Below are positions 9,486-16,535 of a stretch of DNA of 64,000 nt, piece by piece. The stretch is taken from assembly GCA_005879535.1 (NCBI GenBank), contig VBKI01000051.1, positions 3,817 through 67,816 on the forward strand, given 5' to 3'. This DNA is from Deltaproteobacteria bacterium. GTDB taxonomy: Bacteria; Myxococcota; Myxococcia; Myxococcales; 40CM-4-68-19. Below the pieces are notes generated by a model, which was not told the origin of the DNA, searched no databases, and was given only the letters and a program-made list of their open reading frames with translations. The translations under genes were made by a program, and so were the position numbers. How positions within the stretch are numbered: position 1 is the stretch's first letter; every line of letters starts with the position of its first letter.

Positions 9486-10145
9486 ATGACGTTGCGAATT
9501 GGTGATGAGGCGCCGAACTTCACGGCGCAGACGACCCAGGGCCCGATCGATTTTCACCAGTGGATCGGGAACCAATGGGCGATCCTCTTCTCCCACCCGA
9601 AGGACTTCACGCCGGTGTGCACCACCGAGCTCGGCTACATGGCGAAGATCAAGCCCGAGTTCGACAAGCGCAACACCAAGATCATCGGGCTCAGCGTGGA
9701 CTCGGTGGAAGACCACAAGCGCTGGGCGAATGACATCGAAGAGACGCAGGGCGCCGCGCCGAACTACCCGGTGATCGGCGACGCCGACTTCAAGGTGGCG
9801 AAGCTCTACGACATGCTGCCGGCATCCGTCTCCGGCGACGCGAAGGGACGCACTCCCGCGGACAACGCAACCGTGCGCTCGGTGTTCGTCGTCGGTCCCG
9901 ACAAGAAGATCAAGCTGATCCTCATGTACCCGATGACCACCGGGCGGAACTTCGACGAGGTCGTGCGAGTGATCGACTCCATCCAGCTCACGGCCAAGCA
10001 CAAGGTGGCCACGCCGGTGAACTGGAAGCAGGGTCAGGACGTGATCATCGCGGGCTCGGTCAGCGACGAGGACGCGAAGAAGCAGTTCCCGCAGGGGTGG
10101 AAGGCGCCGAAGCCTTACCTGCGAATTACACAGCAGCCGAAGTAG
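9486..10145 (+). CDS. 1-Cys peroxiredoxin (Prx6/AhpC-TSA family)
   Basis: This thiol peroxidase reduces peroxides. The start at ATG 9486 follows a perfect AAAGGAGGT. The 219 residues contain the peroxidatic motif FTPVCTTE with Cys45, and no other cysteine is present, so a resolving Cys is absent as in the Prx6 subgroup. The long C-terminal part (VATPVNWKQGQDVII, KPYLRITQQPK) is the dimerisation extension typical of this subgroup. It ends seven bases from the convergent phosphate transporter gene. Confidence 0.95.
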   Translation: MTLRIGDEAPNFTAQTTQGPIDFHQWIGNQWAILFSHPKDFTPVCTTELGYMAKIKPEFDKRNTKIIGLSVDSVEDHKRWANDIEETQGAAPNYPVIGDADFKVAKLYDMLPASVSGDAKGRTPADNATVRSVFVVGPDKKIKLILMYPMTTGRNFDEVVRVIDSIQLTAKHKVATPVNWKQGQDVIIAGSVSDEDAKKQFPQGWKAPKPYLRITQQPK

Positions 10146-10152
10146 GCCCGGC

Positions 10153-11172
10153 CTAGAACAGCGCGAGGATCGACTCGGTCGCGACGAAGACCGCGGCGGC
10201 GACTGCCGCCGCCGCGGGAATCGTCAGGATCCACGCCCAGAGGATCCGTCCCGCGACGCCCCAGCGCACCGCCCGCGTTCCCTTGGTGGCCCCCACGCCG
10301 ACGATCGCGCCCGTGATGGTGTGCGTGGTACTCACCGGGATGCCCAGCCTGGAGATGGCGAGGATGGTGACGCCGCCGCCTGTCTCGGCGGAGAAGCCGC
10401 CGATGGGCTGCAGCTTGGTCAGGTTGTGCCCCATGGTCCGCACGATGCGCCAGCCGCCGAAGGCGGTGCCGAGGCCGATGGCCGCATGGCAGATGAGGAT
10501 GACCCAGAAGGGGACGCCGAAAGGGCGATCGCTCCAGATGGTGCCGTAGAGGACCACGGCGATGATGCCCATCGTCTTCTGCGCGTCGTTGGTGCCGTGG
10601 CTGTAGGAGAAGATTCCGGAGGACAGCAACTGCAGCCTGCGAAACCACCGATCGACCTGCAGCGGCACGCGCCGGCGGACGATCCAGGTGGTCAGCACCA
10701 TCATGAAGCTGCCCAGCACCAACCCGAGCACGGGGGAGAGCACGATGAAGAGCGCGATCTTGGCGATGCCGTCGGCGACGAGCCCGCGCAGGCCCAGCGC
10801 GGGGAGGGTCCCACCGATCAGCCCGCCGGCCAAGGCGTGAGAAGAGGAGGACGGCAGTCCCCACCACCAGGTGAGCAGGTTCCAGAGGATGGCGCCGATC
10901 AGCGAGGCGAAGATCACGGTCAGCACCATCGCCGTTCCCTGCGCCTTGAGCATCTCGAACTGGATGACGCCCTTGCCCATCGTATTCGCGACCTTTACGC
11001 CCCCGCCGAACGCGGCGATGAAGTTGAAGAAGGCCGCCCAGACCACAGCGATGGCCGGCGAGAGGACGCGGGTCGATACGACGGTGGCGATGGAATTCGC
11101 GGCGTCGTGGAAACCGTTGATGAAGTCGAAGATGAGCGCCAGCGTGACCAGCAGGATCACGATGGAGAGCAT
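10153..11172 (-). CDS. pit: PiT-family inorganic phosphate transporter
   Basis: This low-affinity phosphate permease is 339 residues with about ten membrane segments. Both halves carry the signature regions of the family: FDFINGFHDAANSIATVVS near the N-terminus and SYSHGTNDAQKTMGI in the second half. GLPSSSSHAL and GIPVSTTHTITGAI are the other conserved pair. The ATG at 11172 overlaps the stop codon of the upstream DUF47 gene by one base, so the two are translationally coupled. Control by the PHO box at 11796-11813 is likely. Confidence 0.95.
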   Translation of the reverse strand: MLSIVILLVTLALIFDFINGFHDAANSIATVVSTRVLSPAIAVVWAAFFNFIAAFGGGVKVANTMGKGVIQFEMLKAQGTAMVLTVIFASLIGAILWNLLTWWWGLPSSSSHALAGGLIGGTLPALGLRGLVADGIAKIALFIVLSPVLGLVLGSFMMVLTTWIVRRRVPLQVDRWFRRLQLLSSGIFSYSHGTNDAQKTMGIIAVVLYGTIWSDRPFGVPFWVILICHAAIGLGTAFGGWRIVRTMGHNLTKLQPIGGFSAETGGGVTILAISRLGIPVSTTHTITGAIVGVGATKGTRAVRWGVAGRILWAWILTIPAAAAVAAAVFVATESILALF

Positions 11173-11774
11173 CAGGCGTGCTCCAGCACCACGCCCTCGA
11201 TGACGTTGGCCACGTCCTCGCACCGGTCCGTGGCCGTCTCCATCAGGTCGTAGATCTCCTTCCACTTCATGATCGAAAGCGCGTCGGCGCCGCTCTTGAA
11301 GAGCGCGGCGATGGCGGCCCGTCCGAGCGCGTCCGCGTCGCCCTCGAAGGTCTTGATGGCACGGCAGGCGGCGAGGATCTGGGCGGGGTTCTTGATCTCC
11401 CGCAGCAGCCGCACCGTCTCCTGCAGCTTCTCGGTGCACGGAAGCAGGATGCGCGCCAGGTCCTTCGCGGCCTGCAGCAGCTTCTCCGCCGTGGCGTCGG
11501 TGAGATCGAGAACGTCGTCGATGCGCGCGAGCAGCCGGTGGATCTCTGCCCGGTCGAAGGGGGTGATGAATTGCCGGTGGAGCCGCTCGAAGGCGCGGTG
11601 GGCGATGTTGTCGCCCTCGTGCTCCACCTCCTTGATCTCGGCGACCTTTCGCTCGATGTCGGTGAAGTCCTCGAACAGGGCCAGGAGCAGTCGGGCACCG
11701 CGGACGGTCGCCTCGGCCTGGGCGTCGAAGTCGTCGAAGAACTCGTCCGACTTCGGCATCAATTTTTCGAGCAT
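11172..11774 (-). CDS. DUF47 family (PhoU-like) Pit accessory protein
   Basis: The 200-residue all-helical protein belongs to the DUF47/PhoU-like family that commonly precedes pit genes and is thought to modulate Pit activity. Characteristic segments are FFDDFDAQAEATVRGARLL, IEHEGDNIAH-like (VEHEGDNIAHRAFERL), ITPFDRAEIHRLLARIDDV and WKEIYDLMETATDRCEDVA. ATG 11774 was chosen over an upstream in-frame start at 11813 because the latter lies in the PHO box. It is followed immediately by pit. Confidence 0.9.
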   Translation of the reverse strand: MLEKLMPKSDEFFDDFDAQAEATVRGARLLLALFEDFTDIERKVAEIKEVEHEGDNIAHRAFERLHRQFITPFDRAEIHRLLARIDDVLDLTDATAEKLLQAAKDLARILLPCTEKLQETVRLLREIKNPAQILAACRAIKTFEGDADALGRAAIAALFKSGADALSIMKWKEIYDLMETATDRCEDVANVIEGVVLEHA

Positions 11775-11795
11775 GCGGCCCTTTACACGGTCTTT

Positions 11796-11813
11796 GTGAC
11801 AACCGTGTGACAA
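11796..11813 (-). promoter_or_regulatory. PHO-box-like direct repeat before DUF47-pit
   Basis: On the minus strand two identical TTGTCAC heptamers are separated by four bases (ACGG), an 11-base period as in classical PHO boxes. The site lies 22 bases before the DUF47 start codon, in the 45-base gap after phoR. A TGTAAA sequence downstream could serve as the -10 element. PhoB, encoded just upstream, is the obvious candidate to bind it. Confidence 0.75.
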
Positions 11814-11819
11814 ACATGG

Positions 11820-12941
11820 TCAGCCGCTCGGCAGCCGCAGCCAGAAGCGGGATCCGTTCGCGGAGCTTTCAAGCCCCACCTCGCCGCCCATGGCGTGGGC
11901 CAGGTGCTTGACGATGGCGAGCCCCAGACCGGTCCCTCCCAGCTCGCGCGACCGTCCGGCATCGGCGCGATAGAAGCGCTCGAAGATGCGCGGCTGGTGC
12001 TCCGGCTCGATGCCCGGGCCGGTGTCGACAACGGAGAGCATCACCGCGGGTCCGAGGCCGTCGCCGAGTAGCGTCACGTGCCCGCCTTTCGGCGTGAACT
12101 TCACGGCGTTGTCGAGCAGATTGACGAGGATCTGCTCCAGGGCGCGCCGGTCGGCGTTCGCGCGCAGGCGCTCCGGGACATCCGCCGAAAGGACGATTTC
12201 CTTCTCCCCGGCGGCGTCGCGGAACAGCTCGAGCACGGCATCGGAAAGAGGCGCGAGCTGGACCGGTCCGGTCTGCGGCTTCCAGTCACCGGTTTCCAGC
12301 CGCGAGAGATCGAGCAGGTCGTCGGTCAGCCTCGACAACCGTGCCGCGTGCCGGGAGATCATGCGGACGAACTCGCGCGCCTGGTCGGGCAGCTCGAGCC
12401 CCCCGTCGAGCAGCGTCTCCGCGGCAGCCCGGATGGCCGTCACGGGAGTGCGCAGCTCGTGAGATGCGTTGGCGATGAAGTCGCGGCGCACGCGGTCGGC
12501 GCGGCGTTCGGCGGTGAGATCGCGCAGCACCAGCAGCGCCCGCGCGTGCGTGAGCGGCGCCACGTGGGCTTCCACCTGCAGGTCGAGCGCCGGCAGCGTC
12601 AGCTCGCGTCGCTGGGGCCACCCGGCGAGCCCGCGAGCGCAGACATCCTGCAGCTCGGAGCTGCGCGTCGCCTCCAGGACGGTCGCGGCCCGTCCCAGAA
12701 GGCGGGTCATTCCAGCGTTCCTCGCCACCATCCGCCCGCCCACCTCCAGCAGCGCCGCCGCGCCCGGCACCGCCTCCAGCATCTCCTGCAACCCGGGTGG
12801 CTCGCGGCCGCCGGACACGACCGGTTGGTCGCGCCGCCTCAGCTCTTCGATCACGTCGCCGGGAAGCGTTCCCGCGCGCAGCTCGGCGCGGATCCGGTCC
12901 ACGGCTTCTGCGAGCGTCAGCTTGCGTCCGAAGAGCGCCAT
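11820..12941 (-). CDS. phoR: PhoR-like sensor histidine kinase
   Basis: The 373-residue kinase has no predicted membrane segment. It has a PAS-like domain at about 50-145, the phospho-acceptor motif ASHELRTPV with His161, and a HATPase domain with NLLDNAVKFTP, VDTGPGIEPEH, RIFERFYR and GGTGLGLAIVKH. The gene lies back to back with phoB (phoB stop codon directly followed by its ATG) and upstream of DUF47-pit, which supports a phosphate-sensing role. The lack of a membrane anchor suggests input through a partner such as the PhoU-like protein. Confidence 0.88.
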   Translation of the reverse strand: MALFGRKLTLAEAVDRIRAELRAGTLPGDVIEELRRRDQPVVSGGREPPGLQEMLEAVPGAAALLEVGGRMVARNAGMTRLLGRAATVLEATRSSELQDVCARGLAGWPQRRELTLPALDLQVEAHVAPLTHARALLVLRDLTAERRADRVRRDFIANASHELRTPVTAIRAAAETLLDGGLELPDQAREFVRMISRHAARLSRLTDDLLDLSRLETGDWKPQTGPVQLAPLSDAVLELFRDAAGEKEIVLSADVPERLRANADRRALEQILVNLLDNAVKFTPKGGHVTLLGDGLGPAVMLSVVDTGPGIEPEHQPRIFERFYRADAGRSRELGGTGLGLAIVKHLAHAMGGEVGLESSANGSRFWLRLPSG

Positions 12942-13643
12942 CTACCTCTCCGCGGGATCGGACATCCGATAACCCAGCCCGCGCACCGTCTCGATCAGAT
13001 CGCGGCCGCTGCCCAGCTTTTCGCGCAGCCGCTTGACGTGCGTATCCACCGTTCGCGTCTGCAGCTCCCCCGTCATCTCCCAGACGTCGTGCAGCAGCTG
13101 CTCGCGCGTCTGTACCCGACCGATGCGCGCCATGAACGTCTCCAGCAGCCGGAACTCGAGGGCGGTGAGCTCCACTTCCTCGCCGTCGACGAACACGCGG
13201 TGCGCCTCGGTATCGAGACGCACCGGGCCCACTTCGGCCCGCGGCGGCGTTTCCCCGGGCGTCCCGCGCCGGAGGACGGCCTTGACGCGGAGCACGACCT
13301 CGCGCACCGAAAAGGGCTTGGTGATGTAGTCGTCCGCGCCCAGCTCGAAGCCCACCACGCGATCCACTTCGTCGCTGCGCGCGGTGAGCATGATGACCGG
13401 CACGGCGGCGGTGCGGGCGGTGCTCTTCAGCTGGCGGCAGATCTCGGTGCCGGAAAGATCCGGCAGCATCAGATCGAGGATCACCGCGTCCGGTGTCTTC
13501 TCTCGGACCCGCGCGAACGCTTCCGCGCCGTCGCGGGCAGAAACGGTGTCGAACCCGGCCTGGCGCAAGGCGTACTCCAGCACCTGGACGATGTCTTTCT
13601 CGTCCTCGACAATGAGGATGCGCGGGTGCACTTCGCGCGTCAT
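12942..13643 (-). CDS. phoB: PhoB-like OmpR-family response regulator
   Basis: The 233-residue regulator has a receiver domain with acidic residues in VEDEKD, phosphorylation site Asp57 (VILDLMLPD) and conserved Lys in YITKPFS. A winged-helix DNA-binding domain follows (LTALEFRLLETF, TVDTHVKRLREKLG, IETVRGLGYRM). The ATG at 13643 was chosen because the receiver domain begins eight residues later and a PHO-box-like repeat lies just upstream, implying autoregulation. It is immediately followed by phoR. Confidence 0.93.
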   Translation of the reverse strand: MTREVHPRILIVEDEKDIVQVLEYALRQAGFDTVSARDGAEAFARVREKTPDAVILDLMLPDLSGTEICRQLKSTARTAAVPVIMLTARSDEVDRVVGFELGADDYITKPFSVREVVLRVKAVLRRGTPGETPPRAEVGPVRLDTEAHRVFVDGEEVELTALEFRLLETFMARIGRVQTREQLLHDVWEMTGELQTRTVDTHVKRLREKLGSGRDLIETVRGLGYRMSDPAER

Positions 13644-13653
13644 ACCCCTGCAC

Positions 13654-13673
13654 TTGTGACGGGAGCGTGACAC
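13654..13673 (-). promoter_or_regulatory. PHO-box-like direct repeat before phoB
   Basis: On the minus strand TGTCACG and CGTCACA are spaced with an 11-base period (GTCAC to GTCAC), about ten bases before the phoB start codon. The geometry matches the site before DUF47-pit, though the sequence is less perfect. The close position suggests autoregulation, either activation from a near start site or repression. The same 205-base gap also serves the divergent gene at 13849. Confidence 0.6.
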
Positions 13674-13848
13674 GCGCGCAAGTTCGGCGTGAATTGACGG
13701 CGTTGCGTGCGCGCCCGATCGCGGTCGAATTTCTGACAGAGTTTTCGCAACGAAATCCGTCGGCACCGGCAGGCGACCGCTTGCCGGCCCGAAAGGGGCT
13801 CACTAGCTTTCGCTCGCCTGTAAGGGAAGGTGCGAGGAGGGTGTGGCG

Positions 13849-15570
13849 GTGGGGCCCCGAAGGGCGATGCGATGGATGGCCGCGGTCGCGGCCTTGGCGG
13901 CGGAAGCTTCACCCGCGCAGCTCCTGACGCAATCGAAGATCGCTCCCGTCGGCGGCGGGAACGCGCTGTCCACGCCCGCCGCACGCCACATCGTCCGCAT
14001 GGACTCGGGGACCTATCTGCTCGCGCTTCAGCGCGACGAGGCCGGCACGGCGCCACAGACGGGACTCGGCCTCTACCGGAGCGACGATGACGGCCAGTCC
14101 TGGTCGTTCTACGCGAGCATCAATCCTTCCCCCACCGATCGGCACACGGCGGACCTCGTCAAGCTCGGAAGCGACGTGGCGATGGTGGGGTCGTTCGACG
14201 CGCCGTCGATCCTCCCGGACACGAGACTCGATCCCGGCCGCAAGGTCTACTTCCAGCGCTGGCGCTCGAACGGCGCCTCGGACTTCATCCCCGACGCGCG
14301 AGTGGCCGTCTTCGCGCCATCCATTGCCGGAGTCGCATATCACCGCGGCGAGCTGGCCGTGGATTCGCTGGGCCGGATCTGGGTGCAGGCCTTCAAGCGC
14401 GGCAGCACCGCCTGCAACCCCGCGATCGATCCGCGCTGCTCACTCTGCGATACGCCGGGAAACGGCGACAACTACAAGAATGACGTCGTCGTCTCGATGA
14501 GCACCGATGGCGGACGGACGTTCTCCCGCGAGCAGGTCCTCGGATCGACGCTCTGCCGCGCCGGCGGACGCCTGATCAGCGCCGGATCCAAGCTCCTGCT
14601 GATCTGGAACGATTACTCCGGAAACGAGAACGGCACGCGGATCGTCACCCGCTTCGTCAAGCGCGATGCCGCGGATCCTACCGGCACCTGGAGCGCACCG
14701 CAGAACGCTTTCCCCGACGAACCTGTCGACGGCATCTACCATGGAGCCGCGCTGAGCGCGGTGGCCGACGGCGCCGGCGTGCACCTCGTCTACAAAGATC
14801 AGAACAAGATGCGGCTTTGGTATCGCCGCTTCGAGGTCGCTACCGGAGCGTTCGGATCGAAGGTGCAGGTGGACGACAGCGCGCAGGACTGGGCGCTACA
14901 GCCGGCCGCCACATTGCGCCAGGGCGAGCTCTCGATCCTCGCCAACCATCTGCTCGCGCCGGGTCGTTACGAGACGCGCATGTGGCGCCTCTCGACGGGT
15001 CTGGGGCCCGCGAACGCGACGTCCATCGCCACCGAAGACGCGTTCCACGGATATCCCGCGGTACCCGAGTCGCTCCCCGCCACCGCGCGCTCGCTGCCGT
15101 ACGTGTATTCGCGCGCGGCGACGTCCGACGGTGCCGCCGACGAGATAGTCCTGCGCGTGGCCGCCGATCCGCCTGCCGCCGTCCTTTCGCTGGAGGAGGG
15201 GCGTGCGGTGCTGCCGCAGGGCAGGACGATCGCCGTTCACGTCCAGACGACACCGGCATCGGTGCTCTCGGGGACCATCCAGTTCGAATTGACCGGCCAG
15301 CCTGCGGGGGTGCACGCCAGTTTCGATCCCCCACAGATCGAGACCGGTGCCGCCACGACGCTGACGCTCACGGCGGAGCAGGGCGTGCCGCCGGGATCGT
15401 CTTCCTGCGCGGTGGCAATGACGGCGGCGACGGGAAGAGTAGAGGTCCCTTTCAATCTCGAGGTGGTCCCTCCGTCTGGAGACGGCGGCGGTTGCGCATC
15501 GGCAGCCCCTCACCCCTTGATCGGGCTGGGCCTGGCGCTGCTGGCGATGCGCCGCAAGCGCCGGCCTTAG
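13849..15570 (+). CDS. Secreted sialidase-like (BNR) protein with MYXO-CTERM-like tail
   Basis: This 573-residue exported protein contains BNR/Asp-box-like stretches (YRSDDDGQSWSFYAS, SMSTDGGRTFSREQ) typical of six-bladed sialidase-like propellers, then a C-terminal Ig-like segment (TIQFELTGQPAGV, TLTAEQGVPPGS). The tail GDGGGCASA, a short hydrophobic helix (LIGLGLALLAM) and RRKRR match the architecture of MYXO-CTERM sorting signals, implying cell-surface anchoring through the Cys. GTG 13849 was chosen because AGGAGG lies eight bases upstream; GTG 13843 and ATG 13867 are alternatives. Enzymatic activity is not supported, because sialidase arginines cannot be assigned. Confidence 0.82.
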   Translation: MGPRRAMRWMAAVAALAAEASPAQLLTQSKIAPVGGGNALSTPAARHIVRMDSGTYLLALQRDEAGTAPQTGLGLYRSDDDGQSWSFYASINPSPTDRHTADLVKLGSDVAMVGSFDAPSILPDTRLDPGRKVYFQRWRSNGASDFIPDARVAVFAPSIAGVAYHRGELAVDSLGRIWVQAFKRGSTACNPAIDPRCSLCDTPGNGDNYKNDVVVSMSTDGGRTFSREQVLGSTLCRAGGRLISAGSKLLLIWNDYSGNENGTRIVTRFVKRDAADPTGTWSAPQNAFPDEPVDGIYHGAALSAVADGAGVHLVYKDQNKMRLWYRRFEVATGAFGSKVQVDDSAQDWALQPAATLRQGELSILANHLLAPGRYETRMWRLSTGLGPANATSIATEDAFHGYPAVPESLPATARSLPYVYSRAATSDGAADEIVLRVAADPPAAVLSLEEGRAVLPQGRTIAVHVQTTPASVLSGTIQFELTGQPAGVHASFDPPQIETGAATTLTLTAEQGVPPGSSSCAVAMTAATGRVEVPFNLEVVPPSGDGGGCASAAPHPLIGLGLALLAMRRKRRP

Positions 15571-15611
15571 TCCCGAGGCATCGCGCGGACCCCCGCGGCG
15601 CTGCGGGACAG

Positions 15612-15631
15612 CCGGCGCGACCCCGCGCCGG
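15612..15631. terminator. Bidirectional hairpin between convergent genes
   Basis: The arms CCGGCGCG (15612-15619) and CGCGCCGG (15624-15631) form a perfect eight-base-pair stem with a four-base loop. It lies between the stop codons of two convergent genes (15570 and 15633). There is no T-run, so if it terminates transcription it does so inefficiently or with help. Confidence 0.45.
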
Positions 15632-15632
15632 G

Positions 15633-16010
15633 CTAGTTCAGGCTTCCAGGCTGCGTAAGCGGGAACGCGGCGATCTCGGCGTCGAACTGTCGCCCGTCCT
15701 CGGTGACCATCCGGTAGGTGCCGCGCATCGATCCGTGCGGCGTCTGCAGCACCGCCCCGCTGGTGTACTCGAACTTCTCGCCGGGCCGCAGCACCGGCTG
15801 GTTGCCGACCACGCCGTCGCCTTTCACTTCCTCGCGCTTGCCATTCCCGTCCGTGATGATCCAGTGGCGGCTGCGGAGCTGGGCGGCGACGTTGCCCAGG
15901 TTCTCGATCCGCACCGTGTACGCGAACGCCCACCGTCCGGGCCCCGACTGCTCGGGCAAGTACCGGCTCTTCACGGTGACCCGGATGCCCTGGGTGACGG
16001 CGGTGGACAC
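15633..16010 (-). CDS. apaG: ApaG protein
   Basis: The 125-residue protein is a single ApaG domain (fibronectin-III-like beta sandwich). Diagnostic segments are FAYTVRIENLG, LRSRHWIITDGNGK, VKGDGVVGNQPVLRPGE and MRGTYRMVTEDG. The family occurs as a stand-alone protein linked to cation (Co2+/Mg2+) efflux phenotypes in enterics, but its biochemical role is unsettled. It is divergent from greB with 44 bases between the starts. Confidence 0.93.
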   Translation of the reverse strand: MSTAVTQGIRVTVKSRYLPEQSGPGRWAFAYTVRIENLGNVAAQLRSRHWIITDGNGKREEVKGDGVVGNQPVLRPGEKFEYTSGAVLQTPHGSMRGTYRMVTEDGRQFDAEIAAFPLTQPGSLN

Positions 16011-16054
16011 GCTGCAAAGTTGCCAGTACCGGCGGGTTCGGGCAACAGAAAGCC

Positions 16055-16531
16055 GTGAAGAAGTACATCACGCGAGCGGGCTTCGAGAAGCTGCGCGAAG
16101 AGCTCCGCCGCCTGCTCTATGACGATCGGCCGCGGGTCACCCAGGAAGTCACGGTGGCCGCCGCGCACGGCGATCGCAGCGAGAACTACGAATACAAGCT
16201 GGGCAAGAAGAAGCTGCGCGAGATCGACGCGCGCATCTACCGCCTGCAGAAGCAGCTCGAATCGTACGAGGTCGTCGATCCCGCCACGCGGCCGAAGACG
16301 GACCGCGTCTTCTTCGGGGCGACGGTCACCGTGGAGGACGAAGACGGCGGCAGGACGACCTATCAGATCGTCGGCGGAGAGGAGCTCGACGACGGGCTCG
16401 GCCCGGGACGGATCAGCTACGAGGCTCCGCTCGGGCGCGCACTTTTGGGCAGGCGCAAAGGCGACAGCGTCACTGTCCGCCGGCCTGCCGGCGAGGTCGA
16501 GCTGACGATCGTGAAGGTCGAATGGAAGTGA
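16055..16531 (+). CDS. greB: Transcription elongation factor GreB-like
   Basis: The protein rescues backtracked RNA polymerase by stimulating transcript cleavage through its secondary channel. The 158 residues include the N-terminal coiled coil with the acidic tip (HGDRSENYEYKLGKKKLREI) and the C-terminal FKBP-like domain (FFGATVTVEDEDG, YEAPLGRALLGRRKGDSV). The KLGKKKLREIDARI pattern fits GreB better than GreA. The GTG at 16055 is preceded by AGAAAG. Confidence 0.93.
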   Translation: MKKYITRAGFEKLREELRRLLYDDRPRVTQEVTVAAAHGDRSENYEYKLGKKKLREIDARIYRLQKQLESYEVVDPATRPKTDRVFFGATVTVEDEDGGRTTYQIVGGEELDDGLGPGRISYEAPLGRALLGRRKGDSVTVRRPAGEVELTIVKVEWK

Positions 16532-16535
16532 CCCG

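Noticed and set aside
12078-13670. A 530-codon plus-strand frame
   Set aside because: It is antisense to phoR and phoB, both strongly supported.
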